A stretch of DNA of 52,696 nt from Candidatus Fimimorpha excrementavium (lineage in GTDB: Bacteria; Bacillota; Clostridia; Lachnospirales; Lachnospiraceae), in the NCBI GenBank assembly GCA_018710785.1, contig DVJD01000083.1, forward strand, positions 1 through 52,696, in the 5' to 3' direction. The translations under genes and the position numbers were made by a program. The notes below the pieces were generated by a model. That model was not told where the DNA came from. It ran no database searches and saw nothing but the letters and a program-made list of their open reading frames with translations. This document shows, in pieces, positions 1 to 10,093 of the stretch (positions are counted from its first letter, which is position 1; every line of letters starts with the position of its first letter).

Positions 1-65
1 GAAAAAAGGTCTATCTGAAAGAAAAGGAGTAGGCAAAGAATAAGGAAAGAGGGGGAGGGATACCG

Positions 66-665
66 ATGGTTCTGCTGCTGATTCGTCATGGAAAGACGGC
101 CGGAAATCTGGAGAGGCGCTATGTGGGAACCACCGATGAATCCCTTTGCCCGAAAGGAATCCTGGAATTAAAAAAGCGGGTTTATCCATCCGTCGATTGT
201 GTGATCGCAAGTCCCATGAAGCGGTGCGTGGAGACTGCGAGGATCCTGTTTGGAATAGATGTTTTGGTTCGGATTTGCGGCGGGCTGAGGGAAATGGACT
301 TTGGCGTGTTTGAATATCACAACTACGAAGAACTGAATGGAGATCCGATGTATCAGGCATGGATTGACAGCGGCGGAACCATGGCCATACCAAAAGGAGA
401 GAGCCGGGAGATATTTTCCAGGCGATGTGTCCGGGCGTTTGAAGAGCAGGTGGATCAATTGATTCGGGAAAAAAGCGCCGACTGCCGCGCCGCCTTTGTG
501 GTCCACGGCGGTACGATTATGGCTGTCATGGAGCAGTTTGGGATTCCAAGAAAAGCATATTATGACTGGCAGATAAAAAACGGACAGGCGCTGCTTTTGA
601 AGATGGATCCGGCGGAATGGATTCACGGAAAAAAGGAGCTGACGGTTGTGGACCGGATTGTCTGA
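66..665 (+). CDS. cobC: Histidine phosphatase family protein, probable alpha-ribazole phosphatase CobC
   Basis: 199 residues, full length for the branch-1 histidine phosphatase (phosphoglycerate mutase-like) superfamily. The phosphohistidine motif RHG is at residues 7-9 (His8 nucleophile). A conserved REMDFGVFE block follows near residue 80, and the second catalytic His lies in VVHGGT near residue 147. CobC removes phosphate from alpha-ribazole-5'-phosphate, or from adenosylcobalamin-5'-phosphate, in assembly of the lower ligand of vitamin B12. The family alone would not separate CobC from other small phosphatases; the call rests on cobD starting 29 bp downstream. A purine-rich ribosome site (GAGGGGGAGGG) lies just before the ATG. 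The upstream gene, outside the window, is probably another cobalamin gene. Cytosolic. Confidence 0.8.
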   Translation: MVLLLIRHGKTAGNLERRYVGTTDESLCPKGILELKKRVYPSVDCVIASPMKRCVETARILFGIDVLVRICGGLREMDFGVFEYHNYEELNGDPMYQAWIDSGGTMAIPKGESREIFSRRCVRAFEEQVDQLIREKSADCRAAFVVHGGTIMAVMEQFGIPRKAYYDWQIKNGQALLLKMDPAEWIHGKKELTVVDRIV

Positions 666-693
666 AATTAACAGAGAAAGGAATATACAAGTC

Positions 694-1677
694 ATGTACA
701 TGATCGGTGTCATTGTAACGGGATTTATACTGGATTTGTTTTTAGGAGATCCCCACTGGATGCCCCATCCGGTACGTCTGATGGGAAAAATGATTGCCTA
801 TTTGACCAAATCCCTTCATAAACCGGAGGGCAGCCTTCCTAAATCAGAAGGGAAGAATGAACAGGATGAGGTGCGTCAGGGAGCGGTTCTTGTGATCGTG
901 ATGGCTGTGCTCTCCTTTTTGGTACCGCTTCTGATTCTGGAGATTGCGGGATGGTTTGGAAGGGCTCTGCGGTTTATCGTGGAATCCATCATGTGTTATC
1001 AGATTATTGCGGCGAAATCCCTGTATGTGGAGAGTATGAAGGTGTATCAGGCATTGATCCGCCGGGATTTGGAGGGAGCCCGGTCCGCTGTCTCCATGAT
1101 CGTGGGGCGGGATACAAAGCCTCTGAATCAGGAAGGTATTACGAAGGCAGCCGTGGAGACGGTGGCGGAAAATACATCTGACGGAGTCATCGCTCCTCTG
1201 TTTTTCCTGGCCATCGGAGGGGCGCCTCTGGGATTTTTATACAAAGCGATTAACACCATGGATTCCATGGTGGGATATAAAAACGAAGAATTTCTTTTCT
1301 TTGGAAAAGTGGCTGCCAAACTGGATGATGTCGTGAACTATATTCCGGCACGGCTGTCGGCTCTGCTGATCATTCTTTCCTGCCCGCTGTTTGGATTGAG
1401 CGCGCATCAGGCATGGAAGATTTTCTTAAGAGACCGGCATAATCATGCAAGTCCCAATTCGGCCCAGACGGAATCCGCCGTGGCCGGTGCGCTGGATATC
1501 CAGCTGGGCGGAGATGCATGGTACTTTGGCAAATTGTATCATAAGCAGACGATCGGGGACGCATCCAGACCGGCGGCAGCGGATGATATCAAAAAGGCCA
1601 ATCACCTGATGTACGCCTCCACCGTGATTTTTATCCTGCTCATCGCGCTGATACGCGGAATTGTGGCGGCGTTTTAA
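694..1677 (+). CDS. cobD: Adenosylcobinamide-phosphate synthase CobD/CbiB
   Basis: 327 residues, normal for CbiB/CobD. This integral membrane enzyme attaches aminopropanol (or its phosphate) to adenosylcobyric acid to give adenosylcobinamide (phosphate). Family landmarks are the N-terminal LDLFLGDPHWMPHPVRLMG, the central DSMVGYKNEEF and AAKLDDVVNYIPARLSALL, and NSAQTESAVAGALDIQLGG near the C-terminus. There are several hydrophobic segments, including a final one at about 307-325. I chose the ATG at 694 because AGAAAGGAA lies 12 bp before it; the in-frame GTG at 646 lies inside cobC without a ribosome site. It forms a two-gene cobalamin unit with cobC. Confidence 0.93.
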   Translation: MYMIGVIVTGFILDLFLGDPHWMPHPVRLMGKMIAYLTKSLHKPEGSLPKSEGKNEQDEVRQGAVLVIVMAVLSFLVPLLILEIAGWFGRALRFIVESIMCYQIIAAKSLYVESMKVYQALIRRDLEGARSAVSMIVGRDTKPLNQEGITKAAVETVAENTSDGVIAPLFFLAIGGAPLGFLYKAINTMDSMVGYKNEEFLFFGKVAAKLDDVVNYIPARLSALLIILSCPLFGLSAHQAWKIFLRDRHNHASPNSAQTESAVAGALDIQLGGDAWYFGKLYHKQTIGDASRPAAADDIKKANHLMYASTVIFILLIALIRGIVAAF

Positions 1678-1730
1678 CTGAAACAAGGCAATGCCGTACT
1701 TCCATAGTAAATATCCGTTTGACTCACAGC

Positions 1731-1790
1731 AAGGGGATGCCGCAAAATTCGCACTGCACAGTCTATGCGAATTTTGCGGCATCCCCTTTT
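1731..1790. terminator. Long perfect hairpin between convergent genes, probable bidirectional terminator
   Basis: Arms 1731-1753 and 1766-1788 form a 23-bp perfect stem with a 12-nt loop. The stem contains GCCGCAAAATTCGC. It lies between the 3' end of cobD (+) and the 3' end of the DUF402 gene (-). The + strand ends in CCCCTTTT. It is much longer than a usual intrinsic terminator and resembles the split hairpin at 34137-34295, so it may be a mobile palindrome reused as a terminator. Confidence 0.7.
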
Positions 1791-1794
1791 GGAT

Positions 1795-2310
1795 TCATTG
1801 TTTCAGAAAGGATACATTTGAATTCTGGTCGGCGGAAACGATGGTCATGAATGTATGGGTGATGGGCTCCAGCTGCTGATGATACAAAAGCTGAAGTAGC
1901 TGATGCAGACGGTGGAGGGCACAGTGCAGAAGCTCTGTGGACAGAAGTCCGTCCCGATGGGCATCGGCCAGCTCATCCAGATCCAGGATACGGATGTCTC
2001 CTTCCGGGAAAATTATAATATCGGCCAGCAGATCGGTGAATATAAATGTGTTTTCCGGTTCATGATATATGGTGTCAATGATGTCACAGTACCAGTATAA
2101 GAATTGTCCCTGGGAATTATAAAAACGGCTGATTTTATAGCCCTCTTTCAGAAAGTAGCAGGAGTATCCGCCTGAAAACGCTGCCTTGGGTTTCAAGGTC
2201 TTCCATTTGGTGATCAGCAGAGTATCATTCTGATAGAGAATCGTGTCATGATCCAATAAAATGGATTCTTTGGGAATCAGCCTGTTTCGATATAATTTTG
2301 GCATCTCCAT
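1795..2310 (-). CDS. DUF402 domain-containing protein
   Basis: 171 residues. The sequence has the DUF402 (FomD-like) pattern: an N-terminal strand-rich region, then FYNSQGQFLYWYCDIID, then acidic residues (FPEGDIRILDLDELADA) of the kind that bind divalent metal and nucleoside phosphate in this fold. Members studied elsewhere hydrolyse nucleotide or nucleotidyl-phosphonate phosphate bonds; the substrate here is unknown. I chose the ATG at 2310 (MEMPKLY) rather than the one at 2352 because AAGAAAGGAA sits just before it. It is monocistronic, convergent with cobD and divergent from the atp operon. Cytosolic, no signal peptide. Confidence 0.75.
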   Translation of the reverse strand: MEMPKLYRNRLIPKESILLDHDTILYQNDTLLITKWKTLKPKAAFSGGYSCYFLKEGYKISRFYNSQGQFLYWYCDIIDTIYHEPENTFIFTDLLADIIIFPEGDIRILDLDELADAHRDGLLSTELLHCALHRLHQLLQLLYHQQLEPITHTFMTIVSADQNSNVSFLKQ

Positions 2311-2387
2311 ATGTATGATTCCTTTCTTGGGATAATTTGTTATAAGTGACAAAAACAGGAGGGAACACCTTTTTTATCTTATTCCAT

Positions 2388-2416
2388 AGTATAACCGAAA
2401 AAGCAGAAAAAGTAAA
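2388..2416 (-). promoter_or_regulatory. Sigma-70-type promoter for the DUF402 gene
   Basis: Read on the minus strand: -35 TTTACT (2416-2411), 17-bp spacer, -10 TATACT (2393-2388), about 80 bp before the start codon. Confidence 0.65.
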
Positions 2417-2552
2417 TTTTATAAGTGAAAAATATTTCGGATAAGGATAGAAAACAAAATATTTTTGGCGAAATTACCCAGAATAAAAATACGGATGGCT
2501 GGAAAGGATGAAAGAGAGAAAAAGACAGAGGAGCAGATGGAGGAAGGGACAG

Positions 2553-2996
2553 ATGGAAAAGAGAAATGACCTGTTAAAAACTACGGTGAAAGAAGTGACT
2601 GCAGGCATTGGGCTTTTTGGCATTCTGGAACTGCTGATCTGTGTTCTGTTTGTCGGCGGAGGGCCGGGGACTCTGACTGTGCTGAAGGTTCGCTCCATGG
2701 GAGGCGTCATCCTGGGCTGTCTGTTTGCAGCCGGATGGTTTCTTCACATGAAACAATCGCTGAAAAAAGCAGCGGCAATGGAAGAAAAGAGAGTGCCGTT
2801 TCAAATGAGAAAGGGATATGCGTTTCGCATCTTTGCGGCAGCCGTGCTTTTTCTGCTGGTGGCATGGACAGACTGGGTGCCTTTTCTGGCGGTTTTGGCA
2901 GGGATTTTGACGCTGAAACCGGCGGTTTATCTGCAGCCGCTGCTTCACAGACTTTTTGGGAAATTTGGCGATGGCGAAACTCATTGGAAGGAATAA
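2553..2996 (+). CDS. atpI: ATP synthase subunit I-like membrane protein (AtpI)
   Basis: 147 residues and very hydrophobic, with four likely membrane segments (about 13-35, 48-66, 90-108 and 108-128), as in UncI/AtpI. AtpI helps assemble the c-ring and is not part of the finished enzyme. Sequence conservation in this family is low, so the name rests on topology, size and position directly before atpB. The start at 2553 has GGAGGAAGGG just upstream; the in-frame ATG at 2508 has AAAGG almost touching it and would add 15 basic residues. Between this gene and atpB lie 309 bp holding two repeat elements, unusual inside an atp operon. Confidence 0.65.
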   Translation: MEKRNDLLKTTVKEVTAGIGLFGILELLICVLFVGGGPGTLTVLKVRSMGGVILGCLFAAGWFLHMKQSLKKAAAMEEKRVPFQMRKGYAFRIFAAAVLFLLVAWTDWVPFLAVLAGILTLKPAVYLQPLLHRLFGKFGDGETHWKE

Positions 2997-3009
2997 GTTT
3001 GAAAGTGAG

Positions 3010-3171
3010 AACCCGGACGGCCGAAGGGAACGAACCTTTTCCCTGTCGGGGCGCTTTCGCTCGTGAAAAACGTAGCGGTACTAAGATTTTTCTGCGCTCC
3101 CAAGGAGCTGGAAAAATCAAGTACCGACGTTTTTCAAAGCCCGTCAGGAAAAAGGTTCGTTCCCTTCGGCC
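3010..3171 (+). repeat. Variable-arm long hairpin element, copy 1
   Basis: Leader ACCCGGAC (3011-3018), then outer arms 3019-3045 and 3145-3171 pairing over 27 bp with one mismatch. Inside are CGCTTTCGCT, GAAAAACG/CGTTTTTC (3065-3072 with 3128-3135), CGGTACT/AGTACCG (3076-3082 with 3120-3126), GATTTTTC/GAAAAATC (3085-3092 with 3111-3118) and a terminal GCTCC-CAA-GGAGC hairpin (3096-3108). The core is shared with copies at 34344-34504 (-) and 42939-43103; the arms differ. It lies inside the atp operon, in the same orientation. Confidence 0.9.
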
Positions 3172-3275
3172 TATGTATGGTTTCCGCAAACAAAAGCATT
3201 GGTGAGGAGCAATGAAGATGGTAAGGCTCAAAAAGTGAGGATTTATGCGGTCTATAGAGTTTCGCAATTACCTAA
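3168..3275 (+). repeat. Dispersed 107-bp repeat, copy A (before atpB)
   Basis: Hand alignment to 22085-22191 gives about 83 identities over 108 positions with one gap. Shared blocks include ATTGGTGAGGAG, TGAGGATTTATG and GCAATTA. It begins at the right edge of the long hairpin and ends 30 bp before atpB. A short frame from ATG 3212 reads MKMVRLKK then stops. Removing one G near 3235 would continue it as NEDLCGL, then TAG, SFAIT, stop, matching copy B. This copy therefore looks decayed as a peptide gene. Confidence 0.75.
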
Positions 3276-3305
3276 AAGAATGTTCTGGAGAAAGGAGACG
3301 GGAAA

Positions 3306-4004
3306 ATGAGGTGGCTGGCTGCGGACAATGATTTTATGATAAAGGGACTGGTTTCCTATGAACTGTTCGGCCAGACGTTTTGGATTACGACGAGTCATGC
3401 GGCGCTTTTGCTGGTGGTAATCCTTTTGATTGGATTGGCATGGATCGCCAACCGCTATATGAAAAAGGCTGGGGAGGTTCCGGACACATTTCAAAACATC
3501 ATAGAGATCATCGTGGAGAAGCTGGACCAGATGGTCGGCCAAAGCATGGGCGCGTTTGCGGGAAGGTTTCAGAACTATATCGGTACGATTTTTTTGTTCC
3601 TTCTGCTTTGCAATATCAGCGGGATCTTTGGCCTGCGTTCGCCGACGGCGGATTATGGAATCACCCTGCTCTTGGGGCTGGTTACCTTTGCGCTGATCCA
3701 TATCAATGGGGTGAGACGCCATAAGAGGAATCATGTTGCTTCCTGGTTTCAGCCGATTCCGCTGTTATTTCCCATCAATGTGATCGGCGATCTGGCTGTG
3801 CCTTTGTCGCTTTCCCTGCGTTTGTTTGGAAATGTCATGTCGGGGACTGTGATGATCGGGCTGTGGTATGGCATGCTTCCATGGTTTATGAAATTGGGAA
3901 TACCGGCGTTTCTGCATGCGTACTTTGATTTGTTTTCAGGAGCCATTCAGACGTACGTATTCTGCATGCTGTCCATGGTATATATCAGGGATAAGATGGA
4001 GTGA
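3306..4004 (+). CDS. atpB: F1Fo ATP synthase subunit a
   Basis: 232 residues, usual length. Membrane stator subunit that forms the two ion half-channels beside the c-ring. The conserved segment SLSLRLFGNVMSG near residues 162-174 holds the essential Arg. The C-terminal helix region FSGAIQTYVFCMLSMVYI matches the family signature. Five to six membrane helices are apparent. A strong ribosome site, GAAAGGAGACGGGAAA, precedes the ATG. It follows the two repeat elements and is followed 94 bp later by atpE. Confidence 0.95.
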   Translation: MRWLAADNDFMIKGLVSYELFGQTFWITTSHAALLLVVILLIGLAWIANRYMKKAGEVPDTFQNIIEIIVEKLDQMVGQSMGAFAGRFQNYIGTIFLFLLLCNISGIFGLRSPTADYGITLLLGLVTFALIHINGVRRHKRNHVASWFQPIPLLFPINVIGDLAVPLSLSLRLFGNVMSGTVMIGLWYGMLPWFMKLGIPAFLHAYFDLFSGAIQTYVFCMLSMVYIRDKME

Positions 4005-4086
4005 ATGGTAAGCCAGGGAGAGCGGTATGGGAGCAGGCAGGGAAACGGATGTCAAATATCCGTCCGATCATGGAATAGAAAAATGA

Positions 4087-4350
<264 letters not shown>

Positions 4351-4377
4351 TGGGACAAAAACAAGGAGGTATGGAAG

Positions 4378-4941
4378 ATGGTTCAGGCAGTGGAAATGCT
4401 TGCTGCCCGGGAGACCGGCAGTTATGAACGGCTGTTTGGGCTGGATTGGCAGCTGCTCCAGGATGTGCTTTTCGCAGGCGTATCCGTCTTTGTCCTGTTT
4501 TTCGTTTTATCCTATCTGCTGTTTAATCCGGTCCGGGATATGCTGAAAAAAAGACAGGAAAAAATCAAAACGGATCTGGATACGGCAGAGGCCGATAAAA
4601 AGGAGGCAAAGCGTCTGAAGGCGTTTTATGAGGAGAAGAGGAGGCATGCGGACAGGGAAGCGGAAGAAGTATTGAGGGATGCCGGAAAACGGGCATCAAA
4701 ATTGGAAGCCGACCGGATCCGCCTGGCAAACGAGGAGGCAGAGCAGATACGGAAGCGGGCCAGCGGGGAAATTGAGCTGGAAAAGAAGCGGGCGATGAAT
4801 GATATGAGAAATGAAATCATTGCCATCGCGGCGCAGATGGCGGGGAAGGCAGTGAGCGCCAATATGACAGAATCGCTTCAGGATGCGCTCATAAAAGAAA
4901 CGCTGAAAGAGATGGGAGAAGAAACATGGCAAAGCAGATAG
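4378..4941 (+). CDS. atpF: F1Fo ATP synthase subunit b
   Basis: 187 residues. After about 27 residues comes one membrane helix (FAGVSVFVLFFVLSYLLF, about 33-50). A long, highly charged coiled coil follows (about 55-160), rich in Lys, Glu and Ala, and the C-terminus contacts the delta subunit. It serves as the peripheral stalk holding F1 to Fo. The N-terminal extension before the helix is somewhat longer than in many bacteria. Its 3' end overlaps atpH by 16 bp, indicating translational coupling. Confidence 0.93.
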   Translation: MVQAVEMLAARETGSYERLFGLDWQLLQDVLFAGVSVFVLFFVLSYLLFNPVRDMLKKRQEKIKTDLDTAEADKKEAKRLKAFYEEKRRHADREAEEVLRDAGKRASKLEADRIRLANEEAEQIRKRASGEIELEKKRAMNDMRNEIIAIAAQMAGKAVSANMTESLQDALIKETLKEMGEETWQSR

Positions 4942-5474
4942 AAGCCGTCTATGGGGAGGCGCTGTTTGCGTGCGCAGGAGAGAGCGGGAAACGGAGAGCC
5001 TGGATGGAGGAAGCGCAGCTGCTTCTGGAAATTTTCAAGGATAACCCGGAACTTTCCCTGTTTTTAAATCATCCGGGGATTGAGCGGGAAGAAAAGATCA
5101 AAACCATGGAAGCCATATTCCGAAAGCCGGATATGGACGGACCAATTGTATCGGAAGAACTGCTTCGATTTCTGAAGGTGATTGTGGAAAAAGGAAGGCA
5201 GAATGTTTTGGAAAAAATCCTCAGGTATTTTATCGATGCCGTGAAAGAGGACTGCCATATTGGGGTGGCCCATGTGACAGCGCCTGCGGAACTGACAGCC
5301 AGGCAAAAGAAAGCGGTGGAAAAGCGGCTTCTGGAAACGACCCATTATGAGACGCTGGAAATCCACTATCGGATGGATCCTTCCCTGATCGGAGGGCTTG
5401 TCATCCGAATCAAAGACCGGGCGGCGGACGGCAGTGTGAAGCGCAGGCTGGAACGGATGAAATACAGGGAGTAA
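4926..5474 (+). CDS. atpH: F1Fo ATP synthase subunit delta
   Basis: 182 residues, usual length. Links the top of F1 to subunit b. An N-terminal helical domain (about 1-105) is followed by the C-terminal family block HYRMDPSLIGGLVIRIKDRAADGSVKRRLERMK, whose GGxxxRIxDxxxDGSVxxRL core is diagnostic. The start overlaps atpF by 16 bp; AGAGATGGGAGAA inside atpF serves as ribosome site. atpA follows after 12 bp. Confidence 0.94.
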   Translation: MAKQIEAVYGEALFACAGESGKRRAWMEEAQLLLEIFKDNPELSLFLNHPGIEREEKIKTMEAIFRKPDMDGPIVSEELLRFLKVIVEKGRQNVLEKILRYFIDAVKEDCHIGVAHVTAPAELTARQKKAVEKRLLETTHYETLEIHYRMDPSLIGGLVIRIKDRAADGSVKRRLERMKYRE

Positions 5475-6998
<1,524 letters not shown>

Positions 6999-7006
6999 GT
7001 GTTGAT

Positions 7007-7858
7007 ATGGCTTCAATGGGAGAAATGAAAAGACGAAGGGACAGTATCGAAAGCACCAGGCAGATTACAAAGGCCATGAAGCTGGTCGCCACAGTGAAGC
7101 TGCAAAAGGCCAGGGGAAGGGCGGAAGAAGGAAAGCCATACGCCGCGTTTGTTTATGAGGTGGTGCAGAGTATTCTGGCAAAATCGCCAAAGATGGATCA
7201 TCCCTATTTGAAAGAAAGAGAGGGCGGAAAATACGCGGCCATCGTCATTACCTCGAATCGCGGCCTGGCAGGCGGATACAATTCCAATCTGGTGAAACTG
7301 GTCACACAGAGAAATCTGCCAGGGGATCAGGTGCGGGTATATGCCATAGGGAAAAAGGGAAGGGATGCTTTGGCAGGATTGGGGTATGAGATTGCGGCAG
7401 ATTATTCGGAGGTCATCCAGGCGCCGCTTTATAACGATGCCATGGAGATTGGCGCCAGGATTTTGGAGGAGTACAAAAGCGGACAGCTTCGGGCGATTGA
7501 TCTGTTTTATACTTCCTTTAAAAATACAGTCAGCCATATTCCGGCAGTGATCCCTCTGCTTCCGGTGAAAACAGCGCCGGGCGAGACAGAGGGAAAAGTC
7601 AGGGCGCTTATGAGTTATGAGCCGGATGAGGAGACGGTGCTTCATGCCATGATTCCCAAATATACGGCGAGTCTGATCTATGGGGCTTTGCTGGAAAGTC
7701 TGGCCAGTGAAAACGGCGCCCGCATGACAGCCATGGATGCGGCAGCAGGCAATGCGGAAGAGATGCTGGAATCTCTGGCCCTTCTCTATAACCGCGCAAG
7801 ACAGGGAACCATCACCCGGGAATTGACGGAGATTATCGCGGGGGCCCAGGCGATTTAA
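7007..7858 (+). CDS. atpG: F1Fo ATP synthase subunit gamma
   Basis: 283 residues, usual length. Central rotor shaft. The N-terminal helix block MGEMKRRRDSIESTRQITKAMKLVA and the C-terminal helix block ASENGARMTAMDAAAGNAEEM...YNRARQGTITRELTEIIAGAQA are both classic, so the long coiled coil that penetrates the alpha/beta hexamer is intact. A Rossmann-like domain lies between. It begins 8 bp after atpA with TAAGAAGGAG as ribosome site, inside the atpA end. Confidence 0.96.
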   Translation: MASMGEMKRRRDSIESTRQITKAMKLVATVKLQKARGRAEEGKPYAAFVYEVVQSILAKSPKMDHPYLKEREGGKYAAIVITSNRGLAGGYNSNLVKLVTQRNLPGDQVRVYAIGKKGRDALAGLGYEIAADYSEVIQAPLYNDAMEIGARILEEYKSGQLRAIDLFYTSFKNTVSHIPAVIPLLPVKTAPGETEGKVRALMSYEPDEETVLHAMIPKYTASLIYGALLESLASENGARMTAMDAAAGNAEEMLESLALLYNRARQGTITRELTEIIAGAQAI

Positions 7859-7935
7859 CCGGATCAGGCAGATAGAAAAGCGGATTGCGAATGATTGCCT
7901 GACCGGAGGAAAGGGAATGATCCGATACGCTTTGA

Positions 7936-9378
<1,443 letters not shown>

Positions 9379-9386
9379 GAGGGTGT

Positions 9387-9782
9387 ATGCCGGAAACATT
9401 TCAATTGCAGGTGGTGACGCCCGGCAGGATTTTCTTTGAAGGGGAAGCCGATTTTGTGGAGATAAAAACAGGAGAGGGGCGGGTCGGCATTTATGCCGGC
9501 CACGAACCGACCACGGTCCTGCTGGATCCTGGTGTCCTGCTGATCCGAAGTGGGACAGAGGTCAAAAAGGCGGCTCTCCATACGGGATTCGCGGAAATTC
9601 TTCCGGAAAAAATTTCCATCGTCGCCGAGATCGCCGAATGGCCGGATGAGATTGATAAAAATCGGGCCGAGGAAGCCAGGATCCGTGCCAAAAGAAAACT
9701 GGAGACAGGGGAGGAGAGGTCCATTTTGCAGGCGGAGCTGGCGCTTCGGAAGGCTTTGGCCAGGCTGGAGGCTTTGAAGTAG
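9387..9782 (+). CDS. atpC: F1Fo ATP synthase subunit epsilon
   Basis: 131 residues. An N-terminal beta-sandwich (FQLQVVTPGRIFFEGEADFVEI, GRVGIYAGHEPTTVLLDPG) is followed by the C-terminal helix pair (about 88-130, NRAEEARIRAKRKLETGEE...LRKALARLEAL) that can inhibit ATP hydrolysis. It attaches to gamma at the foot of the rotor. It is last in the operon, 8 bp after atpD, with a ribosome site TAGGAGGGTGT. A hairpin begins two bases after its stop codon. Confidence 0.95.
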   Translation: MPETFQLQVVTPGRIFFEGEADFVEIKTGEGRVGIYAGHEPTTVLLDPGVLLIRSGTEVKKAALHTGFAEILPEKISIVAEIAEWPDEIDKNRAEEARIRAKRKLETGEERSILQAELALRKALARLEALK

Positions 9783-9783
9783 A

Positions 9784-9817
9784 GGGAAAAAGGGGTTGAC
9801 AGAAGTTCCTTTTTCCC
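9784..9817 (+). terminator. Hairpin after atpC, overlapping the next promoter
   Basis: GGGAAAAAGG (9784-9793) pairs perfectly with CCTTTTTCCC (9808-9817). The 14-nt loop contains the TTGACA -35 box of the next gene. There is no T-run after it, so it may be a weak terminator or a 3'-end stabiliser for the atp mRNA. Confidence 0.5.
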
Positions 9818-9824
9818 GTATACT
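9796..9824 (+). promoter_or_regulatory. Near-consensus sigma-70 promoter of the riboswitch-ATPase unit
   Basis: -35 TTGACA (9796-9801), 17-bp spacer, -10 TATACT (9819-9824). The start point expected near 9831 lies just before the riboswitch. Confidence 0.85.
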
Positions 9825-9842
9825 GGCGTTAATGAAACGAAT

Positions 9843-9941
9843 ATATTCCATTAAAGGGGAGTAGTTTTGATTCATTGTCAACATGCGCGGCCGCTTCGGT
9901 CTGGCAATGGATACCGATATCGGGTACAAGACTTTTAATGT
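9843..9941 (+). promoter_or_regulatory. yybP-ykoY family manganese riboswitch aptamer
   Basis: Conserved elements of the yybP-ykoY class are visible: P1 5' strand CATTAAAG (9849-9856) running into GGGGAGTAG (9856-9864), the second conserved loop GTCAACATGC (9877-9886), and the closing P1 3' strand CTTTTAATG (9932-9940). The class binds Mn2+, with a Mg2+ beside it. CTTTTAATG can instead pair with CATTAAAAG at 9977-9985 to make a terminator. Metal-bound P1 should block termination and turn the downstream ATPase on. The class and its link to P-type ATPases are established; the switching direction is inferred from the overlap. Confidence 0.85.
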
Positions 9942-9994
9942 ATTTATTTAAGTTGGCAGAGCCATTTGAATAGATGCATTAAAAGTTTTTTTTT
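9932..9994 (+). terminator. Riboswitch-controlled intrinsic terminator
   Basis: CTTTTAATG (9932-9940) pairs with CATTAAAAG (9977-9985), followed by nine T (9986-9994). The 5' arm is shared with aptamer helix P1, so the two structures exclude each other. Confidence 0.82.
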
Positions 9995-10093
9995 GCCCTC
10001 AATCTTGCAGGAAGGCGGATACTCGATTAAAATCCAGGAAAGAAGAGCATACTTAGGAAGAATACGAAGCGGGGTAGGAAAGGAGAGCAGCTT

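Noticed and set aside
2-43. Tail of an upstream gene, reading to TAA at 41-43 (or to TAG at 30-32 in another frame)
   Set aside because: Two frames are possible and the fragment is too short to decide. A cobalamin gene is likely upstream but cannot be shown.
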